DNA from: Flavobacteriaceae bacterium UBA1903 | GTDB taxonomy: Bacteria > Bacteroidota > Bacteroidia > Flavobacteriales > Flavobacteriaceae | Direction of reading: 5' to 3' | Assembly (NCBI GenBank): GCA_002337605.1 | Contig: DDGL01000013.1 | Span: 39,344-103,343 of the forward strand | DNA: 64,000 nt | Shown here: in pieces, positions 1 through 8,423 of the stretch | Position numbering within the stretch: position 1 is the stretch's first letter | Layout of the letters: every line of letters starts with the position of its first letter | The notes under the pieces: generated by a model | Databases searched by the model: none | Seen by the model: only the letters and a program-made list of their open reading frames with translations | What the model was told of the DNA's origin: nothing | Position numbers and translations under genes: made by a program

Positions 1-133
1 ATAATTTTTTGTTGCGTTCTGCACTTTCTTTTATAAAACTGCCAGAAGTACGCTGTACGGGCCTTCTTGCTTCCGGGCTTTTACACGCTAGGGCAAGGAA
101 AAGAAAAAGTACTAAATAAGATAAATTACGCAT
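1..133 (-). CDS. gldI: GldI gliding-motility peptidyl-prolyl isomerase lipoprotein (N-terminal part only)
   Basis: Only the first 44 codons are inside the window; the rest lies beyond position 1. The fragment has a hydrophobic signal ending in a lipobox (ALAC, Cys17). It then reads KSPEARRPVQ followed by SGSFIKESAERNKKL, the characteristic mature start of flavobacterial GldI, an FKBP-type isomerase needed for gliding and type IX secretion. The ATG overlaps the stop codon of the upstream phosphoesterase by 8 bases (ATGCGTAA), so the two genes are translationally coupled, as in other flavobacteria. The FKBP domain itself cannot be seen here, so the call rests on the leader and the gene order. 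Confidence 0.8.
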   Translation of the reverse strand, partial: MRNLSYLVLFLFLALACKSPEARRPVQRTSGSFIKESAERNKKL

Positions 134-1148
134 TGGTATTTAGGGCATTTTTATAGTTGGGCAAGATACTAATAAATTCAGTAATGGTCTCATCAAGATT
201 TTTATCACTTTTCCCACCTGCTGCATTGGTATGACCTCCACCGCTATAATGAGCTCTTGCAAATTCATTTACCGAAAATGAACCCTTACTTCGGAAAGAA
301 ATTTTTACGATATTATCCTGTTTGTTTTCAATAAAAATTACAGCAAATTTTATTCCTAAAACTGAAAGTGAATAATTTACAAAACCTTCGGTATCTCCTT
401 TTTTAAAGTTGTGGTCATCCAGTTCCTTTTGGGTAAGGGTAATAAAAGCAGTATTATATTCTGAAAGAATGGTCATGTTTTTTAAAGCAACTCCTAGCAA
501 TTTTAGTCGGTCGGGGGTATTGGTATCGTAAATATTATTGTGTATTTCTGTTCCATTGGCACCCGCTTCCAGTAAATGTGCAATGGTGCGGTGTGTTGTT
601 GGAGAGGTGGAAGAAAACCTAAAACTCCCTGTATCTGTCATGATCCCAGTGTATAAATTGGTGGCAATTTCAGCAGAAAGTACATCCAGTCTTCCCAGGG
701 CATTCATAAAGTGATACACCATTTCACAGGTTGAACTCATGGTAACGTCGCTATAGGTAGCCACAGCATAATCTGAAGGAGCCTGATGATGGTCTATCAT
801 TACAAATTGAGCCTCACAGTTTTCCAGAACTACTTCCAGATCGCCCACCCGGTTCAGGGCATTAAAATCCAAAGTAAAAACAAGGTCAGCTTCGTCAAAA
901 AATTGTTGCGCTTTCTCATTTTCCTTTTCGTAAATACAAATTGTTTCGTTTCCTGGCATCCACTTTAAAAAGGTAGGGTAATCGTTTGGCATCACAACCT
1001 GGGCGTCGTGTCCCAATGATTTCAGAAAATAATAGAGCCCCATACAAGACCCTACAGCATCTCCATCAGGATTTTTATGTCCAACAATGACCACTTTTTT
1101 TGGAGTGGCTAATAAGGCGTTAACTTGTTGCGTAGTTTTTGTATTCAT
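126..1148 (-). CDS. DHH/DHHA1 family phosphoesterase (NrnA-like)
   Basis: A 340-residue soluble enzyme of the DHH-DHHA1 family, which includes NrnA oligoribonuclease/pAp phosphatase and bifunctional c-di-AMP/nanoRNA hydrolases. The metal-binding motifs are visible: HKNPDGDA at residues 24-31, TLDFN near 93-97 and the name-giving DHH at 119-121. The C-terminal substrate-binding DHHA1 domain ends in the GGGHTNAAGG glycine-rich loop near residue 308. The start was placed at the ATG at 1148 (MNTKTTQQ); the longer frame begins with TTG and adds six unsupported residues. It is the first gene of an overlapping pair with gldI. Which nucleotide it prefers (short RNA, pAp, cyclic dinucleotide product) cannot be told from sequence. 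Confidence 0.9.
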   Translation of the reverse strand: MNTKTTQQVNALLATPKKVVIVGHKNPDGDAVGSCMGLYYFLKSLGHDAQVVMPNDYPTFLKWMPGNETICIYEKENEKAQQFFDEADLVFTLDFNALNRVGDLEVVLENCEAQFVMIDHHQAPSDYAVATYSDVTMSSTCEMVYHFMNALGRLDVLSAEIATNLYTGIMTDTGSFRFSSTSPTTHRTIAHLLEAGANGTEIHNNIYDTNTPDRLKLLGVALKNMTILSEYNTAFITLTQKELDDHNFKKGDTEGFVNYSLSVLGIKFAVIFIENKQDNIVKISFRSKGSFSVNEFARAHYSGGGHTNAAGGKSDKNLDETITEFISILPNYKNALNTNA

Positions 1149-1239
1149 AGGAGTGCGAAGATACAATTATTCGGGATTTTAGTGCAGGTTCTGTTTTGTT
1201 CAATTTCAGATTATATTATCGTTAACAATGGCTAATCGC

Positions 1240-1269
1240 TTGTAGTTGTGTTTTAAATACCTACTTTTG
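1240..1269 (+). promoter_or_regulatory. Candidate Bacteroidetes-type promoter of ndk
   Basis: TTG at 1240-1242 is followed after 19 bases by TACTTTTG at 1262-1269. This matches the flavobacterial -33/-7 consensus (TTG, then TAnnTTTG). Transcription would begin about 7 bases further on, giving a leader of roughly 13 bases before the ndk ATG at 1289. Confidence 0.6.
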
Positions 1270-1288
1270 CACCAAATTTTAAAAAATT

Positions 1289-1708
1289 ATGAGAACAGAT
1301 AGAACGTTTACCATGTTAAAGCCAGATAGTGTTGAGAAAGGACACATTGGTGCTATTTTAGAAAAAATTACAGCAAGCGGTTTCCGTATTGTAGCAATGA
1401 AGCTAACACAAATGACAACTGCAGATGCTCAGGAATTTTATGCAATCCACAACGAACGTCCGTTTTTTGGTGAATTGGTAGAATATATGACACGTGGACC
1501 CATCGTGGCTGCTATCCTGGAAAAAAACAACGCTGTGGAAGATTTCCGTACGTTAATTGGAGCTACCAACCCAGCCGATGCTGCTGAAGGTACCATCCGT
1601 AAATTGTATGCTGCTTCTATTGGTGAGAACGCCGTACACGGAAGTGATAGTGATGAAAATGCAGCTATTGAAGGTGCTTTCCATTTTTCTGGACGTGAAA
1701 TGTTCTAA
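1289..1708 (+). CDS. ndk: Nucleoside-diphosphate kinase
   Basis: At 139 residues it has the usual length for Ndk, which transfers the gamma phosphate of ATP to other NDPs through a phosphohistidine. The N-terminal TFTMLKPDSV strand, the RPFF segment and the active-site stretch NAVHGSDS with the catalytic His117 are all present. It also keeps the E-x-A-I-E-G-A-F-H-F end typical of Bacteroidetes. The gene is monocistronic: a good promoter lies just upstream and a strong hairpin terminator just downstream. Nothing is unusual in the sequence. Confidence 0.97.
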   Translation: MRTDRTFTMLKPDSVEKGHIGAILEKITASGFRIVAMKLTQMTTADAQEFYAIHNERPFFGELVEYMTRGPIVAAILEKNNAVEDFRTLIGATNPADAAEGTIRKLYAASIGENAVHGSDSDENAAIEGAFHFSGREMF

Positions 1709-1736
1709 GAAAATACTTCAGAAAGTATATATAGGG

Positions 1737-1770
1737 CCCTTCTACATAGTACTTGTGGGAGGGTTTTTTT
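1737..1770 (+). terminator. Rho-independent terminator of ndk
   Basis: A ten-pair stem with two G-T wobbles (CCCTTCTACA / TGTGGGAGGG) around a seven-base loop is followed directly by seven T, 28 bases after the ndk stop codon. Confidence 0.85.
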
Positions 1771-1841
1771 ATGGTTGGTAGCTTACGGGCTGCTATGCTC
1801 GCCCTTTGGTGTGTTGGTACTATAATGTTATTTTTTCTCAC

Positions 1842-1883
1842 CACTCAAACGTTGCTGAGTGATCCCGATCTTCTTATCGGGAT
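1842..1883. repeat. Two consecutive inverted repeats
   Basis: CACTCA/TGAGTG (1842-1847, 1856-1861) is followed at once by ATCCCGAT/ATCGGGAT (1862-1869, 1876-1883). They sit between the convergent ndk and dciA genes. Neither stem carries a T tract on either strand, so they look more like a REP-type repeat or a factor-dependent 3' structure than a classical terminator. Confidence 0.5.
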
Positions 1884-1895
1884 TGTATGAAGCAC

Positions 1896-2192
1896 TTACT
1901 TCAATACCAGTTTTTTTACCAGATCTTTTCCTACTTCTTCGTTTAGGAGCTTGATTATTTTTTCTTTTCCGTAGCTAAGTTCTTCCCGCAGTACAGAAGA
2001 GCTTAAACTTACAAAAAGTGTTTCTCTGTCAAGCGAAAGGCCAGTTGTGTATTTAGAAATCGCATCGCCCAGGACGTTGTGCCAGGCTTCTTTAATAGAA
2101 ACTTTATCCAGTCCTTTTTCGAGTCGGTTGGAGGCAATAAAGTCTTTTAGAACGTCGCCTATGGTACTTTCTTCTGCGTTTCTTTTGGCCAT
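1896..2192 (-). CDS. dciA: DUF721/DciA-family protein
   Basis: A 98-residue protein of the DUF721 family, whose best known member DciA loads or assists the replicative helicase DnaB. The recognisable core is the helical segment WHNVLGDAISKYT followed by a strand pair (LFVSLSSSVLREELSYGKEKIIKLLNEE), the short KH-like fold of the family. It is the last gene of an operon recF - lipoprotein - dciA; the classical linkage of recF with this family supports the assignment. It is shorter than proteobacterial DciA, as is usual in Bacteroidetes, lacking the long C-terminal tail. Confidence 0.8.
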   Translation of the reverse strand: MAKRNAEESTIGDVLKDFIASNRLEKGLDKVSIKEAWHNVLGDAISKYTTGLSLDRETLFVSLSSSVLREELSYGKEKIIKLLNEEVGKDLVKKLVLK

Positions 2193-2238
2193 TAGATGTT
2201 AGGTAAGGGTATAGAGTTTATACGTTGAGAACTTTTTA

Positions 2239-2655
2239 TTAAAAATCAAACTTCGTAAACTTTTTGTAGAAATAGGTCTTTCCGTCACGGTTTAACACAA
2301 CGAGACTGCTGTCTTTTGCGATCAGGATAGTTTCTTTCCAGGAATCGAAAGGGGTAGTGTAGTAGAGTCGTAAGCTGTCATTTTCGATTTTTAGTTCGAA
2401 AGTTTCAGCGTCATCGCTTGTTAAGAACGTTCCATCCAGTTTGGGTTGTACTTTTTTTCTAACGCCGGAGGCTCCTTCAACTTCAATAAAATCTATAGTA
2501 GTGCTTATGCTAAAATCCTTCTCTGTTCCATCTTCCAGCACTGCTTTCACTATACTCCAGTAGCCGTCCAGATACTGAATTTGCTCCTTAGGGTCTTGCC
2601 TTGTGCAGGAACTAATGCATACTATTGATATAAGTATTGTTATGTATTTCTTCAT
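2239..2655 (-). CDS. Small lipoprotein with lipocalin-like fold
   Basis: 138 residues with a signal peptide and lipobox (CISSC, Cys16), so the mature protein is probably anchored in a membrane facing the periplasm. The rest is a run of short beta strands: LDGYWSIVKAVLEDGTEKDF at the start, then repeated strands ending in DGKTYFYKKF. This is the pattern of lipocalin-like domain proteins common in Flavobacteriaceae. No ligand can be predicted. It lies between recF and dciA on the same strand with gaps of about 46 bases each, so it is probably cotranscribed, although its function is unlikely to be related to DNA repair. Confidence 0.7.
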   Translation of the reverse strand: MKKYITILISIVCISSCTRQDPKEQIQYLDGYWSIVKAVLEDGTEKDFSISTTIDFIEVEGASGVRKKVQPKLDGTFLTSDDAETFELKIENDSLRLYYTTPFDSWKETILIAKDSSLVVLNRDGKTYFYKKFTKFDF

Positions 2656-2671
2656 TATTTTAATATTTTTT

Positions 2672-2699
2672 ACTCACGACTCACGACTCACGACTCACG
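2672..2699. repeat. Four tandem copies of a 7-bp unit (ACTCACG)
   Basis: Four perfect head-to-tail copies of ACTCACG occupy the short gap between the recF stop codon (2702) and the downstream lipoprotein start (2655). The unit is not a multiple of three, but the array lies outside both reading frames. Confidence 0.9.
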
Positions 2700-2701
2700 A
2701 C

Positions 2702-3781
2702 TTACAACGGAAACATTTTATACGTTTGGCTTACTTCTTTTACAATCTGTTCGGTCCGCTCGGCGTGGGTGTCACTGATAAATAATTGCCCAAAATGGTC
2801 GTCGTCTACCAGGGAAATTAATTGTGCAACACGCTCCTCATCTAGCTTATCAAAAATATCGTCCAGTAATAGGATAGGAGTGACGCCACCTTGTGTTTTA
2901 ATAAAATCGAATTGCGCCAGTTTCAATGCTATAAGATATGATTTTTGTTGTCCCTGTGAGCCAAATTTCTTTACGGGATGATCGTCTAAATTAAACTTTA
3001 AATCGTCTTTATGAATTCCAAAGTTGGTGTATTGGGTGACCTTATCTTTGCTTCGGTTTTCTTTTAGGAGTTGTAAAAGGGGGGCTTCTTTCAGTTGGCT
3101 TTTGTATTTTAACCCAACGGTTTCCGTACCATTGCTAATAGATTGATAGCGTTTTAAAAAAATAGGGGCAAAGGCTTCAATAAATCCTGCTCTTTTTTCA
3201 AAAATGGGCATCCCTAATTCGTGTAACTGTTGGTCATAAATCTCTAACTGTTGTGCGTTAAACGTATTGTTGGCTGCAAAATATTTGAGCAAAGCGTTTC
3301 GCTGTGCAAGCACTTTGTTGTAATTTATAAGGTTGTGTAAATATCCGGAATCACCTTGCGAAATAACCCCATCCATAAATTTTCTACGCGTGTCACTGCC
3401 TTCAATAATTAAATCACGGTCTGCAGGCGAGATGATAACTAATGGGAGAAACCCGATGTGTTCACTGAACTTGTCGTATGTTTTTCCATTGCGTTTTATG
3501 TGCTTTTTCTGACCGCTTTTGGCACTAATGATAATTTTTTCTTGTCGCTCGCTCTTGTCATAATTGCCTTCAATCACGAAAAAATCGGTGCCGTGTTTCA
3601 TGTTCTGGCTCGTGATAGGGTTGAAGTAGCTTTTTCCAAAGGAAAGATGGTAAATTGCATCCAGGACATTGGTCTTCCCAACCCCATTTTTACCGACAAA
3701 ACAATTTATTTTAGGATCGAATTGAAAACTATGAGCTTCAAAATTTTTATAGTTGATTAGTGAAACTGAAGTTAAAATCAT
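2702..3781 (-). CDS. recF: DNA replication and repair protein RecF
   Basis: 359 residues, the normal RecF length. RecF is an SMC-like ATPase that helps load RecA at single-strand gaps. Walker A is GKNGVGKT at residues 30-37; the family start ILTSVSLINYKNFEAHSFQF matches RecF. The ABC signature region (FGSQGQQKS) and Walker B (PILLLDDIFDKLD) are in the C-terminal third. It heads an operon with a lipoprotein and dciA. It is transcribed divergently from a TPR-protein gene, with the shared 139-base spacer carrying promoter-like elements. Confidence 0.96.
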   Translation of the reverse strand: MILTSVSLINYKNFEAHSFQFDPKINCFVGKNGVGKTNVLDAIYHLSFGKSYFNPITSQNMKHGTDFFVIEGNYDKSERQEKIIISAKSGQKKHIKRNGKTYDKFSEHIGFLPLVIISPADRDLIIEGSDTRRKFMDGVISQGDSGYLHNLINYNKVLAQRNALLKYFAANNTFNAQQLEIYDQQLHELGMPIFEKRAGFIEAFAPIFLKRYQSISNGTETVGLKYKSQLKEAPLLQLLKENRSKDKVTQYTNFGIHKDDLKFNLDDHPVKKFGSQGQQKSYLIALKLAQFDFIKTQGGVTPILLLDDIFDKLDEERVAQLISLVDDDHFGQLFISDTHAERTEQIVKEVSQTYKMFPL

Positions 3782-3892
3782 AAAAATAAGAGAGTTGCGT
3801 GTTTTTGTTGCTGGGTTTGTGTTTTCACAATTGAGTCTGCAAATTATTGAAAAATAAGAACTTTTTTCTCTTTTAAATTGTAATAAAAATTT

Positions 3893-3900
3893 TATTTTTG
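3893..3900 (+). promoter_or_regulatory. Candidate -7 element for the TPR-ribH operon
   Basis: TATTTTTG fits TAnnTTTG and lies 20 bases before the ATG at 3921. A TTG at 3878-3880 is closer than the usual spacing, so the -33 element is uncertain. Confidence 0.4.
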
Positions 3901-3920
3901 CCCGTCAGTAAACCAAAATT

Positions 3921-4697
3921 ATGGCTACATATAAAAAGAGAGGGTATAAACAACCCAAACCGAAGAACGAAGCAGAGCAAGACGAACTTCACGAAGGAGA
4001 CAGCACAACAGCTGAGGTATTTAATACCTTAGATGAGGGTGCTAATAAAACCGAGGCTTGGGTAGAGAAAAACCAGAAAGGGATTTTAATAGTAGTAGGT
4101 ATTGTTGCCGTTGCTGTTTTAGGGTACCTTGGCTTTCAACAGTGGGTTCAAGGGCCAAAAGAGTCTGAAGCTATGAACGAAATGTTTCAGGCACAGCAAT
4201 TCTTTGAGCAAGCTTTAGGGAACGATACAGTAAGTGATTCTTTGTATGACCTTTCTTTGAACGGTGGTAGAGGTAAGTATGGTTTCTTAGAAATTATAGA
4301 TAATTACGGGAGTACAAAAGCAGGAAACCTTGCAGAGTACTACGCTGGGATGGCATACCTGAACACAAACAACTACCAGGAAGCTATTAACCATTTAGAT
4401 AACTTTAGCGGTGGGGACGAAATGTTAACTCCTCTGGCAAAAGGTGCTATTGGTGACGCATTTGCGCAGTTAGATCAAAAAGATGAAGCACTGAAGTATT
4501 ATGAAGAAGCTGCAACGATTCGCACAAACGATGTAACAACGCCTCGTTTCTTACTAAAAGCAGGAATTATTGCTATGAATATGGGGAAAACTGATGTTGC
4601 ACTAAAACACTTTGAAACTTTAGACAAACAATATCCTAAGTCTACCGAAGCTACTAAAGCTGTTGCCTATAAGGGCAAGGTAGAGGCAATGCAATAA
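3921..4697 (+). CDS. Membrane-anchored tetratricopeptide repeat protein (YfgM-like)
   Basis: 258 residues. A basic, charged N-terminal segment faces the cytoplasm. One membrane helix spans about residues 54-72 (ILIVVGIVAVAVLGYLGF). The remainder is helical TPR repeats, with clear AEYYAGMAYLNTNNYQEAINHL and GDAFAQLDQKDEALKYYEEA units around 138-200 and another near 212-245. The layout of one N-terminal helix and periplasmic TPRs resembles YfgM, the SecYEG-associated periplasmic chaperone adaptor. It is followed after 26 bases by ribH, the order usually found in flavobacteria. The partner it binds is not predictable. Confidence 0.8.
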   Translation: MATYKKRGYKQPKPKNEAEQDELHEGDSTTAEVFNTLDEGANKTEAWVEKNQKGILIVVGIVAVAVLGYLGFQQWVQGPKESEAMNEMFQAQQFFEQALGNDTVSDSLYDLSLNGGRGKYGFLEIIDNYGSTKAGNLAEYYAGMAYLNTNNYQEAINHLDNFSGGDEMLTPLAKGAIGDAFAQLDQKDEALKYYEEAATIRTNDVTTPRFLLKAGIIAMNMGKTDVALKHFETLDKQYPKSTEATKAVAYKGKVEAMQ

Positions 4698-4723
4698 AAT
4701 TACTCGTTTAGGACGAGCAGTAT

Positions 4724-5227
4724 ATGGCTACTCAAAATAATAACTTATCGGTATACGATAAAACAACAATCCCAAATGCGAAAGATTTTCGGTTTGGGAT
4801 TGTTGTTTCAGAATGGAATGAAAAAATAACCCAGGGCATGTTTCAGGGGGCTTTCGACGCTATTCTGGATTGTGGTGGCCTAAAGGAAAATATTGTCCGG
4901 TGGAATGTTCCCGGCAGTTTTGAGCTTATCTACGGAGCAAAAAAAATGTCACAAAGCTTCGATATGCTTGACGCTATTATTGTAATTGGCAGTGTAATTC
5001 AAGGGGAAACCAAGCATTTTGATTATGTGTGTGAAGGGGTAGCCCAGGGTATTAAAGATTTGAATGTTCAAGGCGATATTCCCGTGATTTTCTGCGTGCT
5101 CACCGATAATACTTTACAACAATCCATAGACCGAAGCGGCGGTAAGCATGGAAACAAAGGTACCGAAGCTGCTATTGCTGCTATTAAAATGGCACAACTA
5201 CGGAAGGACGCTACCTTCTACAAATAA
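4724..5227 (+). CDS. ribH: 6,7-dimethyl-8-ribityllumazine synthase
   Basis: The penultimate enzyme of riboflavin synthesis, condensing 5-amino-6-ribitylaminouracil with dihydroxybutanone phosphate. At 167 residues it is of standard size. Signature blocks are all present: FGIVVSEWNEKIT, the VPGSFEL substrate loop at 63-69, VIQGETKHFDYV with the catalytic His98, and PVIFCVLT followed by DRSGGKHGNKG. It is the second gene of an operon with the TPR membrane protein. No FMN riboswitch precedes it, so this copy does not appear to be controlled by flavin through RNA. Confidence 0.97.
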   Translation: MATQNNNLSVYDKTTIPNAKDFRFGIVVSEWNEKITQGMFQGAFDAILDCGGLKENIVRWNVPGSFELIYGAKKMSQSFDMLDAIIVIGSVIQGETKHFDYVCEGVAQGIKDLNVQGDIPVIFCVLTDNTLQQSIDRSGGKHGNKGTEAAIAAIKMAQLRKDATFYK

Positions 5228-5317
5228 ACTCTTTCTTTAAAATCTAATTTAGATGCCCTTTGCATTTGCATGGAGGTAGTTCTCTTTAGTATCTTTCCGT
5301 TATTAATAGCATAGCCC

Positions 5318-6073
5318 ATGAAAGTTTTAATAATTGAAGATGAAAAACCTGCAGCACGCAGATTAAATCGTATGCTGGAGCGTTTAGATGTAGACGTAGA
5401 CAAGATGCTCCATAGTGTAGATGAGGCTATTCAGTGGTTTAAAAATAACGAACATCCGGAGCTTATCTTTTTAGACATTCAACTAAGCGATGGACTGTCT
5501 TTTGAGATTTTTGATGAGATAGATATACAAAGCGCCATCATTTTTACTACAGCTTATGACGAATATGCCCTGCAAGCTTTTAAACTAAACAGCATAGACT
5601 ATATCCTGAAGCCTATTGATGAAGACGAACTGGCAGCAGCAGTAAAAAAGTACAAAATGCGACAACCTAAGGCGCAAAACGTACAGATGAATTTTGACGA
5701 CATAAAAAAACTACTTACCAACCCAGTAGAGCGCGAATATAAAAAGCGTTTTACTACTAAGATCGGACAGCATATTAAAATGATTTCAGTAGATGAAATT
5801 GAGTGTTTTTATTCTGAAAACAAAGGAACGTATGCCCATACGGTAGACGGTAGGGATTATTTGCTGGACACAACCCTGGAACAACTGGAAGACGAGCTGG
5901 AGCCACAAACTTTTTTCAGAATCAGCCGGAAATACTACATAAACATTAATGCCATTAGAGATATTATAAGCTACACGAACAGTCGTTTGCAATTAAAGCT
6001 GAACAGTTATAAAGAACAAGAAGTAATTGTGGCAAGGGAGCGGGTGCGCGACTTCAAGTTATGGCTTGAGTAA
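5318..6073 (+). CDS. LytTR-family two-component response regulator
   Basis: 251 residues. The receiver domain (1-120) has the acidic pocket IIEDE, the phospho-acceptor Asp53 in LIFLDIQL, the switch Thr in IIFTTAYDEYAL and Lys98 in YILKPID. The C-terminal LytTR DNA-binding domain (about 145-250) carries EIECFYSENKGTYAHT and RISRKYYININAI motifs. No LytS-type or histidine kinase gene is adjacent, so it is an orphan whose sensor must be elsewhere. It follows ribH by 90 bases without an evident terminator, so readthrough is possible. It converges on the downstream phosphodiesterase gene with only 5 bases between. Confidence 0.93.
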   Translation: MKVLIIEDEKPAARRLNRMLERLDVDVDKMLHSVDEAIQWFKNNEHPELIFLDIQLSDGLSFEIFDEIDIQSAIIFTTAYDEYALQAFKLNSIDYILKPIDEDELAAAVKKYKMRQPKAQNVQMNFDDIKKLLTNPVEREYKKRFTTKIGQHIKMISVDEIECFYSENKGTYAHTVDGRDYLLDTTLEQLEDELEPQTFFRISRKYYININAIRDIISYTNSRLQLKLNSYKEQEVIVARERVRDFKLWLE

Positions 6074-6078
6074 ATTTT

Positions 6079-6810
6079 CTATAATGGATGGTATGTTACC
6101 AAAACCAATGCTACCGTTTCATCTTTCAACATACTTCTTACTAACGTATAATCGCCAATTTTGGAATGCCGTATGCACCAGATATACTTTGTGGTTTCCG
6201 GGAAGTATTCTTTTAGGATTTCATAGTCAAAATGTTCGGTAGAAATGCCAACCTTGGGTTGTGTTTCCAGGATCGTTTTAATTTGCTCTAGTTCTGTATG
6301 TAAGTCTGTTTGCTTCAGTTTATAAAGATCCTGCTTTAAATAGTAACTTGTTTTATAGCCTGCTTTAGTGAAGAGCCCTAATTTTTCAGGGAATCTGGTT
6401 TCAATTAAAACGTTTTGTTTTGGATAGTTCTTTTCTAGGAAGACGCTGTTAAGCTTTTGTAAAATTAATTCGGCATTGCTTTTATCCAGATTTTTAATGT
6501 CTAACCACATAAAAGGTTGCTTATCTCCCAAAGCAGCAATATACCTAGTGAACGTAAGACCTGTTGATGGAGCGGTAGGGTGGTGGACATCTAAGACATT
6601 TGTTTCAGGATCGAATACTAAATCCAGCTCTATTGCATCAAAATTAGAAAGGCTTTTTTTTAATTTGTCCAATGAGTTTACGCGATGTGCACCAATCTTT
6701 TTGTAATGTCCCGAAAACTCAATTTTTCTCGGACTGTATTTGTAGCCCCAGAGTAGAAATATCCCTGCTACTACAATCCCTATTCCCCAAAGAATCCTAC
6801 TTGTTGTCAT
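6079..6810 (-). CDS. Membrane-anchored PLC-like/GDPD-like phosphodiesterase
   Basis: 243 residues from the ATG at 6810. The longer frame starts with TTG. One N-terminal membrane helix (about 5-21, LWGIGIVVAGIFLLWGY) precedes a TIM-barrel phosphodiesterase-like domain. It has the pattern of the PLC/glycerophosphodiesterase superfamily: AHRVNS, then AIELDLVFD, VHHP and MWLDIKN. The substrate is not evident, and a FAM151-like relative is equally possible. It is the last gene of an operon and overlaps the phosphoethanolamine transferase gene by 14 bases. That suggests work on lipid or lipid-A head groups at the cell surface, which is an inference from context. Confidence 0.6.
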   Translation of the reverse strand: MTTSRILWGIGIVVAGIFLLWGYKYSPRKIEFSGHYKKIGAHRVNSLDKLKKSLSNFDAIELDLVFDPETNVLDVHHPTAPSTGLTFTRYIAALGDKQPFMWLDIKNLDKSNAELILQKLNSVFLEKNYPKQNVLIETRFPEKLGLFTKAGYKTSYYLKQDLYKLKQTDLHTELEQIKTILETQPKVGISTEHFDYEILKEYFPETTKYIWCIRHSKIGDYTLVRSMLKDETVALVLVTYHPL

Positions 6811-8419
6811 AATCAATAGAATCTTTTATAACTCTTTTTCGGGGCACAAAAGTACTGTCCAGGACATTTCTGGAGGCATCAATCCCGTCAAATTTTATGT
6901 GGCTAAGCGAAGCAAAGGTATGTGGAAAATCGGTAAGACTGTATGTTCTGTTAGCTACATTTTCTGGCAGCGTATTGTTCGACTTTTTATATTTTTCAGA
7001 AAACCAGAAAAGAAACGGAACTTCAAACATGGGACGGGTTCCGTGGTATTCGTTGTGCCCAACAAAGTCCATAGTGTCGTATACTTCGTCTCCATGATCT
7101 GAAAAATACGCCATGTAGCTGTACCCATCTTGTGCTCTAAGTTGCTCAATAATTTCTCTTAGTATATGGTCGTTGTATGCCGTAGCGTTATCGTATGCAT
7201 TGGTTTGAGTTATGGCTTTTTCGTGCTGAAATTTTAAACCCTTATAAGGTTTTTCAAATATAGTAAAGGACTCAGGGTATCTTTTGTCATACCGTACATG
7301 AGTACCAATAAGATGTATAAAAACTATTTTCTTCGATGCTGAAGTATCTTTTAAAATTTCATCTAACCTAGGAAGTAAAGCTCCGTCATAAATAGTATAG
7401 TTATAGTCGTCTGTAGCCATAAAGTGTTTATGGGTGGCAGCACTCCCTATAATTGTAGGAATACTCTCATATAACCCCACTGGCTTTTGGTTGGATAGCC
7501 AATAGGTGGTAAAGCCTGCCATATTTGCTAATTGTATGATGGAGCCATTGGGAGCTGGAATGTTCTCACTGTTTGCGAGTGTTAGTATTTCTTCCAGTGC
7601 TGTAATGGTATGTACGTGGGGCGTTATAACGCTGTCTAGCACTACAAGCTCTTCTTCTATTTCAGTTAATCTTGGATTTGTTTCACGACCGTAGCCATAA
7701 AGCTGCATGTGCCATCGTGAGGTGGACTCGCCTATAACTACTACATAGGTTTGTGGGGTTTTTATGCTTTCAACATTGGTGAAAGCTTTACTGCTGGGAA
7801 CTGCAAGTGCATCTTTAAGTTGCTCTTTTGCGGCAAGGTAGTCATCCCAGGTAGCAATGGTAGCATAGGGTATATTCTGAGTTTTAAATTTTTTATGAAT
7901 ACCAAAGACACAGGCAAAAGCCCCTAGTAAAAGCAGTATGTTATAAAAAATCACGCTCTTTGGATGTTTTGATTGAAATTTTTTCTTCCGGAAGAATGCC
8001 TTCAGTAAAAAAAATAGAGGTAGCACTAATACACATAGAAGTATATATGTGACGGTAGAAAAATAATTTGAAAGATAATCTGATGCCTCGCTAGAATTGG
8101 TTTCAAAAATTACATACAAGGCAGAGCTGCTTATGGGTACACCATATTGCTGATAGAAGCTAAGTTTTACAAAAGCAAAAAATGCCAAAAATAAATACCC
8201 TAAAACGGTTGTAACTGCAAATAGCCTCCAGGTTAAAAGAAATATAACCACGAGAAAAAGAGCCATAGACATAAGCCCAAAAGCTAACACCTCCTGTCCA
8301 TAGTTATAGGATGGAATTATAAAATACCCTGCAATAAGTACGATCACAAACGGGAACCAAAGCAAAAGCTGGTCTTTGGGTATATATAGTTTTTGTATAA
8401 AGCCTTTAAAATTAGACAC
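6797..8419 (-). CDS. Phosphoethanolamine transferase (EptA/sulfatase superfamily)
   Basis: 540 residues starting with GTG. Five hydrophobic helices in the first 170 residues anchor it in the inner membrane. The periplasmic alkaline-phosphatase-like domain contains YVVVIGESTSRWHMQLYGY, RETNPRL, the HTITA segment that supplies the nucleophilic Thr, and FIHLIGTH. The metal-binding FSDHGDEV and GHNEYHGT follow near the C-terminus. Family members move phosphoethanolamine from phosphatidylethanolamine to lipid A or other glycans, changing surface charge and polymyxin sensitivity. It sits between a LETM1-like gene (4-base gap) and a PLC-like phosphodiesterase (14-base overlap) in a three-gene operon. 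The exact acceptor is unknown. Confidence 0.88.
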   Translation of the reverse strand: MSNFKGFIQKLYIPKDQLLLWFPFVIVLIAGYFIIPSYNYGQEVLAFGLMSMALFLVVIFLLTWRLFAVTTVLGYLFLAFFAFVKLSFYQQYGVPISSSALYVIFETNSSEASDYLSNYFSTVTYILLCVLVLPLFFLLKAFFRKKKFQSKHPKSVIFYNILLLLGAFACVFGIHKKFKTQNIPYATIATWDDYLAAKEQLKDALAVPSSKAFTNVESIKTPQTYVVVIGESTSRWHMQLYGYGRETNPRLTEIEEELVVLDSVITPHVHTITALEEILTLANSENIPAPNGSIIQLANMAGFTTYWLSNQKPVGLYESIPTIIGSAATHKHFMATDDYNYTIYDGALLPRLDEILKDTSASKKIVFIHLIGTHVRYDKRYPESFTIFEKPYKGLKFQHEKAITQTNAYDNATAYNDHILREIIEQLRAQDGYSYMAYFSDHGDEVYDTMDFVGHNEYHGTRPMFEVPFLFWFSEKYKKSNNTLPENVANRTYSLTDFPHTFASLSHIKFDGIDASRNVLDSTFVPRKRVIKDSIDYDNK

Positions 8420-8423
8420 CTGT

